Shown here piece after piece: positions 28,337 through 39,198 of a stretch of DNA of 64,000 bases (within the stretch, counting starts at the first letter, position 1; every line of letters starts with the position of its first letter). This DNA is from Rhodocytophaga rosea (GTDB lineage: Bacteria; Bacteroidota; Bacteroidia; Cytophagales; 172606-1). Position numbers and translations under genes: made by a program. Where the stretch lies: the NCBI RefSeq assembly GCF_010119975.1, contig NZ_CP048222.1, forward strand, positions 4,854,501 through 4,918,500. Direction: 5' to 3'. Below the pieces are notes generated by a model, which was not told the DNA's origin, made no database searches, and was given only the letters and a program-made list of their open reading frames with translations.

Positions 28337-28366
28337 TAAGCGTTTGTCTGGATTTTCAAGCTAATG

Positions 28367-28400
28367 TATCCAGGTTGGGTATGCATACCTAACCTGGATA
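28367..28400 (+). terminator. Long hairpin after the ThuA/dehydrogenase gene
   Basis: TATCCAGGTT, G, GGTATG and its complement CATACC, T, AACCTGGATA form a near-perfect 34-bp palindrome with one G-T wobble, 30 bp past the stop codon. The T-run after it is weak (TTTGTAT). It is probably an intrinsic terminator or an mRNA 3' stabiliser. Confidence 0.65.
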
Positions 28401-28689
28401 TTTGTATATGATTAAAGATAATACCTGCCAGGATTATTGTTGGGTGATGCTTATTTCCCGAAAGTTTATCCGCTCATACAGATTGATCTGTCCTTTGCCA
28501 TATTTTTTCTATAACGAAGACAAAAATTATTATTAAGTTAACGCTTGTACATTCCCCTGAAATTACCTTTATTTCTTTAGGATAATTATTGAAGCGCAAT
28601 AGCAGCAGGGAGGAGAAGCCTTCCTGTAAACTACAGGTATGTAAAAAGAGATTTTTTAATCATATACCCCAACCTAAATTAATAATATA

Positions 28690-29579
28690 ATGAGTTATTC
28701 CAATTCCCGTCGGTCTACTTTACAAAAAATAGCCGGAAGTGTAGCATTGGCTACCATAGGTTCGTCGCTTAGCACCCGCCTGGAAGCGGCTGATAAAACG
28801 GTAGGCGACACTTTAAAAGGTAAAATTAACCATTCGGTTTGCCGCTGGTGCTACCAAAGTATTGCCTTCGAAGATTTATGCAAAGCGGCTAAAGACATCG
28901 GGCTGCAATCTATTGAACTGGTAGGGCCAGCAGAATGGCCGGTTTTAAAAAAATATGGGTTAACGGCTGCACTTCCCAATGGTGCGGGTATGGGAATTGA
29001 AAAAGGATTCAACGACCCCAATACCATGATGCACTGGTAAAAAGCTACGAAGAGGTGATTCCTTTAGTAGCCAAGGCAGGCCTTAGCCAGATCATCTGTT
29101 TTTCGGGTAACCGCAATGGCATGGACGATGAAAAAGGAATGGAAAATGCAGCCGTAGGTTTAAAGCGTCTGATGCCGGTAGCAGAGAAACACAAGGTTAC
29201 GCTGGTGATGGAACTACTCAACAGCAAAGTAAATCACAAAGATTATATGTGTGACCACACACCCTGGGGAGCCGCTTTAGCTGAAAAAATAGGATCTGAC
29301 CGATTTAAACTGCTTTATGATATTTATCACATGCAGATTATGGAAGGCGACGTAATTGCAACCATTAAGAAGTATAGTAAGTATATTTCGCATTACCATA
29401 CCGGAGGTGTACCCGGAAGAAATGAAATTGATGAAACGCAGGAACTGAACTATCCGGCTATCATGAAGGCGATTACTGAAACTGGTTACAAAGGGTTTGT
29501 GGCTCAGGAGTTTATTCCAAAACGGGAAGATAAATTAGCTTCTCTCAAGCAGGGCGTTCAGATTTGTGATGTTGCCTGA
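28690..29579 (+). pseudogene. Hydroxypyruvate isomerase-like TIM-barrel sugar isomerase, frameshifted
   Basis: A single gene in two frames (28690-29040, then continuing to 29579). The N-terminus has a twin-arginine signal (SRRSTLQKIAGSVALA), so the product would be exported folded. The barrel shows SVCRWCYQSIAFEDLCKAAK, SIELVGPAEWP, IICFSGNRNGMDDEKG, VMELLNSKVNH, LLYDIYHMQIMEGD and FVAQEFIP, as in the Hyi/IolE-like sugar isomerases. The frame breaks at about 29024 (AATACCATGAT), where one more C restores DP-N-T-HDALVKSYEEVIPLV. Otherwise it is intact, so either a sequencing error or a very recent mutation. It follows the sugar dehydrogenase gene and may act on a related sugar. Confidence 0.85.
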
Positions 29580-29646
29580 TTCTATAGGTTTTTATGAAAT
29601 TAGACGGCTCAACCTGTAAGTAGTTGAAAATAATCGTTATCAATTA

Positions 29647-29680
29647 AAAAGTGACCAGGTATTATTACCTGGTCACTTTT
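29647..29680. terminator. Bidirectional terminator hairpin
   Basis: AAAAGTGACCAGGTA, loop TTAT, TACCTGGTCACTTTT: a 15-bp perfect stem with A-run and T-run on the two sides, between the convergent isomerase and esterase genes. It should stop transcription from both. Confidence 0.9.
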
Positions 29681-29771
29681 AGTTTCAAGCCAGTAGATAA
29701 AACTATCTTTAGCTGCTTGGCTATTGTAAAATCGGACAAAAGATTAGCGAAAAGGTTAAACCTTAAAACTT

Positions 29772-30635
29772 CTAATGCTGATGGAAAGCTTGTGAGATAA
29801 AAGTCAATACTTCGGGCAGCGCTTCCCGCCAGTATGTCCAGGTATGGCCTCCATTGCGAACACGGAATTCATGGGGAATCTCTTTTTTTCGCATGGCTAC
29901 ATGAACCTGTGCATTTCCTTCATATAAAAAGTCATCATCACCACAATCAATATACCAGCGAACGGCCTTCTTAGTGGTATCCGGCATAGCTTCTAGTAAG
30001 GCTAACGTGCTATGGCGTTTGTAATAGTTTTCTACCTGGGCAGCCGAGGCATCCTTAATTCCTCTTCTTTCCAGTTGCGTCTTGGTATCTGCCAAGGTAA
30101 TAGGTCCGGCAGCGGCACTTAGTGGACAAGCCGACGAGAACAGCTCAGGATGATGCAAGGCATACATAAATGATCCTCCACCTCCCATAGACAATCCGGC
30201 AACCGCCCGGTAACGTTTATCTGCCTTGATGCGGTAGGTCTTTTCTATGAAGGGCATAAATTCTTCAAAGAAAAAATCTTCATACCGCCATTCTCCTTTG
30301 ATATCATTGAAGTATCCCCGTTGGCCGGTATTGGCATCCGGCATCACAATAATCATAGGTGTGGCTTTCCCTTCAGCGATGGCTTTATCTGTAATGTGTT
30401 GTACTTCTCCGAACTGTACCCAGCCGGTATGATCGTCTCCTCCGCCATGCAACAAATACAGCACGGGATAGCTGCGTTGGGAAGTTTCGTAATCTGGCGG
30501 AAAATAAACGGCATACTTGCGGGAAGATTTCAGAATCTTACTAGGCATGGACAAATTATCGGATACTTTTCCGCTTTGTGCTAACGATACAAATGGAAAA
30601 AATACAGCAAGGGCAAAGAGAATCTGTTTAAACAT
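29772..30635 (-). CDS. Secreted esterase D-family alpha/beta hydrolase
   Basis: 287 aa with a signal peptide cut after FVSLAQ (about residue 20). It belongs to the putative-esterase family (feruloyl and acetyl-xylan esterases, S-formylglutathione hydrolase). Motifs are YPVLYLLHGGGDDHTGW (oxyanion region), the nucleophile in GLSMGG (Ser149), an acid in DCGDDDFLYEGN and the catalytic His in NGGHTWTYW near residue 265. The length is that of a single-domain esterase with no carbohydrate-binding module. It is probably active on an esterified carbohydrate outside the cytoplasm. Monocistronic, ending at the shared terminator. Confidence 0.9.
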   Translation of the reverse strand: MFKQILFALAVFFPFVSLAQSGKVSDNLSMPSKILKSSRKYAVYFPPDYETSQRSYPVLYLLHGGGDDHTGWVQFGEVQHITDKAIAEGKATPMIIVMPDANTGQRGYFNDIKGEWRYEDFFFEEFMPFIEKTYRIKADKRYRAVAGLSMGGGGSFMYALHHPELFSSACPLSAAAGPITLADTKTQLERRGIKDASAAQVENYYKRHSTLALLEAMPDTTKKAVRWYIDCGDDDFLYEGNAQVHVAMRKKEIPHEFRVRNGGHTWTYWREALPEVLTFISQAFHQH

Positions 30636-30888
30636 ATGTTGATCAGCTTAAAATATAAAGTAAACCAGGTATTTTTGACATTTTCCAAGTAACAAATTTT
30701 TTTATATTCTACCTATTGCTGAATCATTCTTTGTTGCATACTTTACCTTTAAGCAATATATTTTCTTCAAAGCTGATTTGTACAATGGGTATTTTTGAGA
30801 AGAGAGGATAAATCCTGAGTAACCATATTCTGATCTTTTCACAAATGGCCGCTCTGATTTAATTTTAAAAATCTTCTGAGTGAACCAT

Positions 30889-31722
30889 TTAATTGAAGAT
30901 TTCATTCAAATCAGTTTTTACCTTTCTGGTTGCTATCACTAATGCAATTCCACTGAAAGCCAGGGCATCAAATGCGCTTGAAACTTCATTTCCTCTGGCA
31001 GCCAGTGGTTCTGCTATGGCTCTTGGCATGTGCAGTAAAATAACCCATAGAAATAACATGATAGAAAGCAGTAGTGCAATGGCACCTTGTCGTATGCTTA
31101 ATATAATGGCTACGCCGGAACCTATTAATGCTACCGCCCCAAAATAGGTCCAGAAGACAGGATCTGGAAACCTGGCAGGCATAAGTGTAGATACAAACTG
31201 GGTATACATAAAATGCATAATTCCGAAACTGATCATGGTTATACAAAAAAAGATTCTACCCAAAGGAATAAGCTTTTCTAATAGTGTTATAACCAGAGAT
31301 TCTCCTGTAAGCCTTGTGTTATCTTCAGGGAGACAGCCTGCAATCACAAAAGCGCCTCCAGACAAGGCAAGTTCTTTCAGAGCATCCGTCCACAAGGCAA
31401 AGTGTAAACTGCTATGTTCTTCGCCGAAAATCTCAAATGGAAAATGAACACATATAAACAACAACAGAAAGAAGCCGCCTATTATAAGTGATGCTGTTCG
31501 GGCTTTTTTCCCGAGAATAATGGCAATTCCGGCAATGATTAAACCGAGTCCGGTACTATATGCCCACACAGGAAGCAAGGGAAGAGACGATTGCCATTTT
31601 GGGAACTGCACATTCCGGAAATTGGCATAAACAAATTGCTGGATTCCATATACGACCATTGCCAGGCCATAAAATGTGCGGCCAATTTTAATCATGGTTT
31701 GCATATATTTTTTATTATTCAT
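30889..31722 (-). CDS. DoxX-like membrane protein with internal duplication
   Basis: 277 aa with about eight membrane segments. The two halves repeat each other: IGRTFYGLAMVVYGIQQFVYANF (about 12-34) against LGRIFFCITMISFGIMHFMYTQF (about 153-175), each followed by a P/W-containing loop and three more membrane helices. This is the four-helix DoxX-type unit in tandem. The function of such proteins is poorly known. There is no operon partner. The start ATG at 31722 is 134 bp from the divergent gene at 31857. Confidence 0.8.
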   Translation of the reverse strand: MNNKKYMQTMIKIGRTFYGLAMVVYGIQQFVYANFRNVQFPKWQSSLPLLPVWAYSTGLGLIIAGIAIILGKKARTASLIIGGFFLLLFICVHFPFEIFGEEHSSLHFALWTDALKELALSGGAFVIAGCLPEDNTRLTGESLVITLLEKLIPLGRIFFCITMISFGIMHFMYTQFVSTLMPARFPDPVFWTYFGAVALIGSGVAIILSIRQGAIALLLSIMLFLWVILLHMPRAIAEPLAARGNEVSSAFDALAFSGIALVIATRKVKTDLNEIFN

Positions 31723-31856
31723 AATAATTTGTCTGAAACTTTATCAGGTATAGTTTAATGCCTAAATTAAGGCTGGGATTAGCAATTTTTAAACTCAAAA
31801 CCTGAACAAAGTCCTGCAAAATCTAACCAAAGTAGCAGGTAAACCCGTCAAGCAAT

Positions 31857-33164
31857 ATGACAGAACAAGCAATCGTAAAAGAAAGCCTGATAGAAGTTTT
31901 CAAAAAGAATGGATATATAGAAACCGGACAGCTGACGCAGCGGGACTTTGATCACATCAGTCATCAGATCGAAACTGCTACCGGAACCTTAATCAGTGGG
32001 TCCACGGTAAAGCGGCTCTTACATGGCGAATTCAGCAGGTTACCCCAGATAGCCACACTGGATGCCATTTCCAGATACCTGGGCTACACAACATGGCAGG
32101 AATATAGATCGGCAAGGAGAAAACCGGAAACGTTTATTGCGCAAGAGGCAAAACAAAGAATTGCAGAGAATAAGAACCATACACATACTTCTGCCCGTGT
32201 AAAAGGATACAAACTGATAGCATTGGTATGCCTGGCAATCGGGGCAATAGCCATTGTGGTGTTTGTTCAGTTTACGCAAAAAAAACAATTTCAGCATATG
32301 GAAAAGGCTTCTTTTTCTGCACGCAGAAACACAAATCACGATTTGCCCAATACAGTTGTTTTCAATTATAATGTGGATGAAGTAATCGCTGATAGTTTTT
32401 TTATTCAGCAATCGTGGGATACGAACAAGCGGGTGCGAATTTCTAAAAATAACTATACGCTTACTGATATTTACTATGAGCCCGGTTATCATATTGCCAA
32501 ACTTATCGCCAATGATTCCGTCATCAGAACGATTGATATAAGTATTCCCACGGACCGCTGGTTTTTATTTGCGAAAGATAACCCAGGCAGTAAACCTGAA
32601 TATATCAAAGCGGATCATTGCATACGGGATGGCTTTTTTGGTTTGTCAGAAAAAGATATTCTGGCTAATAAAATAGATATAGGAAAAGAAAAGGAATACC
32701 TCTATACGTTTTTTCCTGGCAAGCTAGAAGTGAGTAGCGACAAGTTTGTGTTGAAAACAAGAGTGAGAATGAAGGAAGTTAAAAATAACAATTGTCCTTA
32801 TATCACAATGGAAGTTTTTTGCCAGAGATATGCGATGTTCTTTAAAACTACGTCTAAAGGCTGTTCCAGCGAATCGATGCTACAATTCGGAGAGCAATTC
32901 ATTAGTGGTAAAGAAAGCGACCTGGCTTCCTTAGGTTTTGATGTTACCCAATGGATGGACATGGAAGTAATTGTAAAAAACAAGCAGGCAAATATTATCA
33001 TTAATAACCAGCCAGTATTTTCAACTTCCTACAAAAATACTTCTCGGCTGATTGCCGGCCTTGGTTTCGTTTCTAACGGGCTTTGTGAAGTTGATTTTGT
33101 TGAATTAAAAGGAATAGATGGCACAGTCGTTTATGCGAACGGTTTCGACAGTGAAAACCAGTAA
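31857..33164 (+). CDS. Membrane-anchored HTH-like protein with extracytoplasmic sandwich domain
   Basis: 435 aa. Residues about 1-95 form a small helical domain with TGTLISGSTVKRLLHGEFSRLP and ATLDAISRYLGYTTWQEY, a pattern found at the N-terminus of many Bacteroidota proteins and resembling a helix-turn-helix. One membrane segment (about 116-138) follows. Residues about 150-435 are beta-rich, the last part (FFPGKLEVSSDKFVLKTRVRM ... LIAGLGFVSNGLCEVDFVELKG) like a concanavalin-type sandwich. The topology would put the HTH-like part in the cytoplasm and the sandwich outside, so a one-protein sensor is possible. No closer family is recognised. Confidence 0.75.
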   Translation: MTEQAIVKESLIEVFKKNGYIETGQLTQRDFDHISHQIETATGTLISGSTVKRLLHGEFSRLPQIATLDAISRYLGYTTWQEYRSARRKPETFIAQEAKQRIAENKNHTHTSARVKGYKLIALVCLAIGAIAIVVFVQFTQKKQFQHMEKASFSARRNTNHDLPNTVVFNYNVDEVIADSFFIQQSWDTNKRVRISKNNYTLTDIYYEPGYHIAKLIANDSVIRTIDISIPTDRWFLFAKDNPGSKPEYIKADHCIRDGFFGLSEKDILANKIDIGKEKEYLYTFFPGKLEVSSDKFVLKTRVRMKEVKNNNCPYITMEVFCQRYAMFFKTTSKGCSSESMLQFGEQFISGKESDLASLGFDVTQWMDMEVIVKNKQANIIINNQPVFSTSYKNTSRLIAGLGFVSNGLCEVDFVELKGIDGTVVYANGFDSENQ

Positions 33165-33484
33165 CTGACCTATTATTCAACTATAATATTGATTTTGCCA
33201 AACCCATTGACCTGTTGAAATAACAGATAGAATAATAATCTGCAACCAGAAAAGATGAGAGCCGTAATAAAATAAAATGGGTATAGAATAAGCACTGCTG
33301 CATTCTTCCAGCTACACTTACTTTCTTTACACTAATTCTTTCCTGAGTTCTATTTATCTGCCTCCGCCAAAACAACCAAATCTTTTTAATTCCCTTTCTT
33401 TATTTTTGTCGTTTAATTTCACAATTTACGCAGCAATTTAATTGTATTATTTTGCTGTAAACCATCTTTATTCTGGCTTTTCTT
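33165..33484. other. Non-coding spacer, about 320 bp
   Basis: No ORF or hairpin of note. It presumably contains the promoter of pyruvate carboxylase, but no clear -33/-7 pair was seen. Confidence 0.3.
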
Positions 33485-36400
33485 ATGCAACAGGCTGTAC
33501 AGAAAATAAATAAGCTTTTAGTAGCCAACCGTGGCGAAATTGCCATCCGCATTTTCCGGGCGGCTTCAGAATTGAATATCCGTACGATTGCTGTATATAC
33601 TTACGAAGACCGCTATTCCCTGCACCGCTACAAAGCTGATGAGGCTTACCAGATCGGGCGGGATGATGATCCACTGAAGCCGTATCTGGATATTGAAGGT
33701 ATTATTAAAGTAGCCAAACGCTATGGGGCAAATGCCATACATCCTGGTTATGGTTTTCTGTCGGAGAATGTAACGCTTGCCAGACGTTGCCGGGAGGAGG
33801 GAATCATTTTCGTTGGTCCGAGGCCGGAAGTAATGGAGCAGTTGGGCGATAAGGTGGCAGCTAAAGCCATTGCCATGCAAGCCAAAGTGCCTCTCATTGA
33901 AGATAGTCATGAAAAGCTCGATACGATAGAAATCGCCAGAAAAGAAGCTAATCGCATTGGTTTCCCGGTGATGATTAAAGCGGCCGCCGGTGGGGGAGGA
34001 AGAGGGATGCGGGTGGTGCGGGACGAAAGTACGCTGGAGAAATCTTTCAATGAAGCCCGCAATGAAGCTAAAAATGCGTTTGGAGACGATACGATCTTTC
34101 TGGAAAAATTTATTGATGACCCCAAACATATTGAAGTCCAGATCCTGGGAGATAATTACGGCAATATTGTTCATTTGTATGAACGGGATTGTTCGGTACA
34201 ACGGCGATTCCAGAAAGTAGTAGAAGTAGCCCCCTCTCTTGGATTGAGTCCGGCGGTGAAACAGAAATTGTATGAGTATGCGCTCTCTATTGCCAAACTA
34301 GTACAGTATAATAATGCCGGAACTGTAGAATTTCTGGTAGAACGCAATGAACACATTTATTTTATCGAAGTAAATCCCCGTATCCAGGTTGAACACACCA
34401 TTACCGAGGAAATTACCGGGATTGATATTGTGCGTTCGCAGATTCTGATTGCACAGGGTACCAAGTTATCTGATAAAAGCATTTATATTCTCGATCAGGA
34501 AAGTATTCCCTGTAACGGGTTTGCCATCCAGTGCCGCATTACTACTGAAGATCCCACCAATGGTTTTAAACCAGATTATGGTACCATTATCGCCTACCGG
34601 AATGCCGGTGGGTTTGGTATCCGCTTAGATGAAGGAAGTTCCTATGCCGGGGTGAAAGTTTCCCCTTTCTTTGATTCGATGCTGGTAAAAGTTTCTGCCA
34701 AGGGCCGTACCTTGTGGGGAACCAGTGAACGCTTACACCGGGCTTTGCGTGAATTCCGGATCAGAGGTGTTAAGACCAATATTGGTTTTCTGGAAAATGT
34801 AATTTCTCATCCTGTTTTCCAGAGAGGCCAGGCAACCGTTAAATTCATTGAAAACAATCCGGAACTGCTGCAAATCAGCCGTAAATTTGACAGGGCTACC
34901 AAGACCCTGCAATACCTGGCCGATGTAATTGTCAATGGCAATCCGGATGTAAAGGTTATCGATAAACAAAAAGTTTTCAGAAATCCCATTGTTCCTGATT
35001 TTGACAAATTCGGACCTCATCCGGCAGGAACTAAAAATAAGCTGACAGAATTAGGGCCTGAAAAATTCATGGAATGGCTGAAAGCTGAAAAGAAGATACA
35101 ATATACCGATACTACTTTCCGGGATGGACATCAGTCTTTACTCGCTACCAGGGTGCGTACCTTTGATATGCTGAAAGTAGCAGAAGGTTTTGCCAAGAAT
35201 CATCCGCAACTGTTTTCGATGGAAGTATGGGGAGGCGCTACCTTCGATGTAGCCATGCGTTTTTTGCACGAAGACCCTTGGGACCGCCTGCAGCAGTTAC
35301 GGAAAGCTATACCTAATATTCTCCTGCAAATGCTTATCCGGGGTTCTAATGCTGTAGGCTACTCTGCCTATCCGGATAACCTGATTTCAACATTCATTGA
35401 AAAGTCCTGGGAAACTGGTATTGACGTATTTCGCATTTTTGATTCACTCAACTGGATAGAAGCTATGAAAGTGAGCATCAAAGCGGTACGGGAAAGAACC
35501 GGAGGAATTGCCGAAGCTTCCATCTGTTATACCAACGACATTCTCAATCCGGATAACAAAAATATACGCTGCAATACTACCTGGATCTGGCCAGGCAACT
35601 TGAAGACCAGGGTGCTCACATGCTCTGTATCAAAGATATGGCTGGTTTGCTAAAGCCGTATGCAGCAGAGGTATTAGTAACAGAACTCAAAAAGGCATTG
35701 TCTATTCCGGTTCATTTACATACCCATGATACTTCTTCTATTCAGGCAGCTACATATCTGAAAGCCATAGAAGCCGGAGTAGATATTATAGATGTAGCCT
35801 TGAGTTCGATGTCGGGACTTACTTCCCAGCCCAATTTCAATTCCATTGTGGCCATGATGCAGGGACATGAACGGGAAAATCCGATTAATCTTTCCTCTTT
35901 AAATCAATATGCCAATTACTGGGAAGATGTTCGGGAATATTATTATCCCTTCGAATCAGGTTTGAAAAACGGAACGGCTGAAGTGTATGAACATGAAATT
36001 CCTGGCGGCCAGTATTCCAATCTGCGGCCACAGGCACAGGGACTGGGCTTACTCGACAAGTTTGAGGAAATGAAGAAAAACTATGTGGTGGTAAACCAGT
36101 TATTTGGAGATATTGTAAAAGTAACACCTTCCTCCAAAGTGGTGGGCGATATGGCCTTGTTCATGACCTCCAATAACCTGACCGCTGAGGATATTTTTGA
36201 AAGAGGGAAAACATTGTCTTTTCCGGAATCTGTAAAAAGTTTGTTTAAAGGAGAATTGGGACAGCCATATGGTGGCTTTCCCAAGGAATTACAGGAAATC
36301 ATTTTAAAGGGCGAAACGCCCATTACCGACCGGCCGAATGCCCACCTGGCTCCGGTAGATTTCGATGCAGACTTTGAAAAGTTCAAGCAGAAGTTTGATG

Positions 36401-36936
36401 CCCATGCTACTTTCCTGGATTACCTTTCCTACAAAATGTATCCGAAAGTATACGAGGAATATCACACGCACCGAAGGTTATATGGAGAAGTAGATTATAT
36501 TCCAAGCCAGGCTTTCTTCTTTGGCCTGAAACCTGATGAGGAAATATTAGTGGAAATTTCTGATGGCAAAACCATTATCATTAAACTGCTTTTCGTGTTA
36601 GAACCGGATGAAAATGGAATGCGCCAGGTGTCTTTCGAACTGAATGGCCAGACTCGCCGGGTGCTTGTAAAAGACCGGTCTTTCAAAATTACAAAAGCGC
36701 TTCATACAAAAGCCAAACAGAAAAATGAAGTAGGTGCTCCCTTACAAGGCCGCCTGGCAAATATACTGGTAAAAACAGGAGATGTTATAAAATCCAATAT
36801 GCCGCTATTTGTTATTGAAGCCATGAAAATGGAAACAGTCGTAGCCTCACCAATAGCTGGAACCGTTAAAACCATTCACCTCCCCATTGGAGAAATTGTG
36901 GAGCAGGATGATCTGGTGGTGGAAATGGAAGGGTAA
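33485..36936 (+). pseudogene. pyc: Pyruvate carboxylase, frameshifted by one base
   Basis: One gene of about 1150 codons, the normal size, split into 33485-35653 and a frame continuing to 36936. It converts pyruvate to oxaloacetate with biotin, bicarbonate and ATP. Domains: biotin carboxylase (about 8-460; KLLVANRGEIAIRI, AAAGGGGRGMRVV, EVNPRIQVEHT); carboxyltransferase (about 535-810; YTDTTFRDGHQSLLATRVRT, LLKPYAAEVL); tetramerisation region; and a biotinyl domain near the end with EAMKMET. At 35558-35562 a run of five A should be six to keep NPDNKKYTLQYYLDLARQLEDQ in frame. Everything else is intact, so error or very recent loss. As an anaplerotic enzyme it would be expected to be functional. 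Confidence 0.92.
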
Positions 36937-36939
36937 AGA

Positions 36940-36988
36940 AATACTAGGATTGGCTACTTAAAATTAATAAGTAACCAATCCTAGTATT
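36940..36988. terminator. Terminator hairpin after pyruvate carboxylase
   Basis: A 21-bp stem with one mismatch: the left arm at 36940-36960 (AATACTAGGATTGG...) pairs with 36968-36988, with a 7-base AT loop. It starts 4 bp past the stop codon. Confidence 0.8.
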
Positions 36989-37010
36989 CTATAAAAGGAA
37001 TGCCCACGCG

Positions 37011-37050
37011 TTAAAGTGCATCTAGATTTGGGTACCTGGATGCACTTTAA
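37011..37050 (-). terminator. Terminator hairpin after the Wzz-like gene
   Basis: TTAAAGTGCATC (37011-37022) pairs with GATGCACTTTAA near 37039-37050, a stem of 12 bp with A/T flanks. It lies 12 bp past the stop of the minus-strand gene at 37062. Confidence 0.7.
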
Positions 37051-37061
37051 CTATTATTATG

Positions 37062-37931
37062 TTAGGAAATAGTTCTTATTTTATTTCGCAGATAGAGAAC
37101 AAAAACTATAACAAAAGCAAGGAATAAACCTATAGCTCCGCCGATAGCTGGAAATTTAATTAAATCTGGTCCATCCGGCGTATTTGATTTTGTAAAACTT
37201 TCTACAACCTGCACATCATCCACTAATTTAATAGAGGTTTCTATATTAAGTGATCTTTCATACAACTCTATAATTTTTACATTTACTTCAGCTGGATTTG
37301 TCAAAAATGCTCCAGAAGGATATCGGTTATTATTTAATATATTATTCAATGAATGTTTTAAACTATCCAATGAAGCAATCTCGTTATCTATTTTAATTTT
37401 TAACCGCTGAAGATTTGCTTTTTTTAAAGCCGACCTGATTTTAATATACTTATTATCTTCTAAAAAATTAATAATAGCCATTTCTAAAGAATCCAGTACC
37501 TGCACATCAGAAACAGAGGCTTCTATAGTAAAACTGCCGTCTTCGGCTTCAGGAGGAAGAAAACGTTTGTTCTCTGCAGGAACTGTCTCATTTGCCTTAA
37601 AGTTTTTAATCTTATATGCAGTTTCATAGCTGAGGTTTAGTTTTCTGGCTAATATTTCGTAATCATTTTTGGTAATATGTACCTGCCATGAATTTATTAT
37701 ATTGATTGCTTCAGGATTAGATAAGGCTGTTGAATTAACAATCATTCGGGATTTGTAATAAAAAGGGGTTCTGGTATATAATAAAATCCCAATCAGGATA
37801 CCAATAATTGTGAAAATTATAAGTAAGCCAACATATTGTTTTAAAAATAGAATAGCTTTTGTCAATAGTTCTATTAAATCTATCTCATCATCCTTTTCGG
37901 AACGGATATTTATTTTCTCTAACTCTAGCAT
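37062..37931 (-). CDS. Wzz-like polysaccharide chain-length / export protein
   Basis: 289 aa. The plan is that of Wzz proteins: a short cytoplasmic N-terminus (EIDLIELLTKAILFLKQY), a first membrane segment (about 34-54, LLIIFTIIGILIGILLYTR), a periplasmic region of about 205 residues with a coiled-coil part (LKKANLQRLKIKIDNEIASLDSL) and a C-terminal membrane segment (about 262-282) preceded by the PD-rich FTKSNTPDGPDLIKFPAIGG. There is no tyrosine-kinase domain. It stands on the opposite strand at the left edge of the surface-glycan locus, so it probably controls chain length of that glycan. Confidence 0.82.
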   Translation of the reverse strand: MLELEKINIRSEKDDEIDLIELLTKAILFLKQYVGLLIIFTIIGILIGILLYTRTPFYYKSRMIVNSTALSNPEAINIINSWQVHITKNDYEILARKLNLSYETAYKIKNFKANETVPAENKRFLPPEAEDGSFTIEASVSDVQVLDSLEMAIINFLEDNKYIKIRSALKKANLQRLKIKIDNEIASLDSLKHSLNNILNNNRYPSGAFLTNPAEVNVKIIELYERSLNIETSIKLVDDVQVVESFTKSNTPDGPDLIKFPAIGGAIGLFLAFVIVFVLYLRNKIRTIS

Positions 37932-38151
37932 TATTATTTGAATAATTGACAGGCTGCAAATATAGAAATTAGCACTGAAGTAATTGATATGTTTCTGTCA
38001 TTAAGGATGAACTTACCAAATATATATACCTATATTTATATTTCAGCCCTATTTACCCTTAGATTAAAGGTATCAGCCTATTTTTATTCATGAAAACTAC
38101 GGGTTGATACGAATTTTAATAAATTTGCAAGCTCTTTGTAAAATAATAAAT

Positions 38152-39189
38152 ATGGCCATAAATTTAAACGGAAAATCTATCTTAGTAACAGGGGGTACAG
38201 GCTCATTTGGAAAAGAATTTGTTAAAACTGTTCTAAATAAATTTCCTGAAGTAAAAAGATTAGTAATCTATTCAAGGGACGAATTAAAACAATTCGAGAT
38301 GTCTCAGCTCTATTCTGATAGAGACTACGAAGCAATCAGGTATTTTATTGGAGATATCCGGGATGGGGAAAGATTTAAACGTGCCTGCGAAGGTATTGAT
38401 ATTATTGTACATGCAGCAGCTCTCAAACAGGTGCCTGCCGCTGAATACAACCCTATGGAGTGTATTAAAACCAATGTGTTTGGTGCCGAAAACGTAATAA
38501 ATGCTGCCCTGGATTGCGGAGTTAAAAAGGTAGTAGCCCTTTCTACAGATAAAGCAGCTGCGCCCATAAACTTGTATGGAGCTACCAAATTATGCTCTGA
38601 TAAATTATTTGTAGCAGCAAATAATATGAAAGGCAAACGGGATGTAACCTTCTCTGTAGTAAGATATGGAAATGTAATTGGTTCCAGAGGTTCGGTAGTC
38701 CCTTTCTTTCTAAACAAACGTGCACAGGGAATACTTCCTATTACACATCCGGAGATGACCAGATTTAATATTTCCCTGCAAGAAGGCGTTGATCTGGTAC
38801 TATATGCCCTGGAAAATGCCTGGGGAGGCGAGATATTTGTTCCTAAAATCCCATCCTATAAGATTACGGATGTAGCCGAAGCCATAGGTCCAGGTTGCGA
38901 GCAGTTAATTGTCGGAATCCGCCCTGGTGAAAAACTGCATGAGGAAATGATCACAGAAACAGACTCGCTTAATACCATAGAACTGGAGAAATACTATGTG
39001 ATTTGCCCTTCTACGCCATTATGGAGTATAAATGAGTTCAATACAGCATTTAACGGAAAGGCAGTACCTATCGGATTTAAATATAATTCCGGTACGAATA
39101 ATCAGTGGATGACCGTAGAAGATTTGCGGGAACAAATCAGATTACATGTTGATCCCAATTTTAGTGTGGAAACAATAATAGAGAGTTAA
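38152..39189 (+). CDS. pseB: UDP-GlcNAc 4,6-dehydratase (inverting), PseB
   Basis: 345 aa from ATG 38152 (MAINLNGKSILVTGGTGSFG); an upstream ATG at 38104 adds a non-conserved leader. First step of pseudaminic acid synthesis: UDP-GlcNAc is dehydrated and inverted at C5. It is an extended SDR with the nucleotide motif GGTGSFGK, the PseB-type catalytic region (STDKAAAPINLYGATK, with the Asp-Lys pair next to Thr and the YxxxK), and RYGNVIGSRGSVVPFF. The C-terminal GIRPGEKLHEEMI is also family-typical. It opens the plus-strand pse operon, 10 bp before pseC. Confidence 0.95.
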   Translation: MAINLNGKSILVTGGTGSFGKEFVKTVLNKFPEVKRLVIYSRDELKQFEMSQLYSDRDYEAIRYFIGDIRDGERFKRACEGIDIIVHAAALKQVPAAEYNPMECIKTNVFGAENVINAALDCGVKKVVALSTDKAAAPINLYGATKLCSDKLFVAANNMKGKRDVTFSVVRYGNVIGSRGSVVPFFLNKRAQGILPITHPEMTRFNISLQEGVDLVLYALENAWGGEIFVPKIPSYKITDVAEAIGPGCEQLIVGIRPGEKLHEEMITETDSLNTIELEKYYVICPSTPLWSINEFNTAFNGKAVPIGFKYNSGTNNQWMTVEDLREQIRLHVDPNFSVETIIES

Positions 39190-39198
39190 ACTTTATCC

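Noticed and set aside
33566-34201. Minus-strand open frame of 211 codons inside pyruvate carboxylase
   Set aside because: Overlaps the conserved biotin carboxylase domain on the other strand and has no protein-like features.
38120-38127. TAAATTTG upstream of pseB, matching the Bacteroidota -7 box TAnnTTTG
   Set aside because: No TTG-type -33 box at the normal spacing (the nearest TTG leaves only 13 bp), so the match may be chance.
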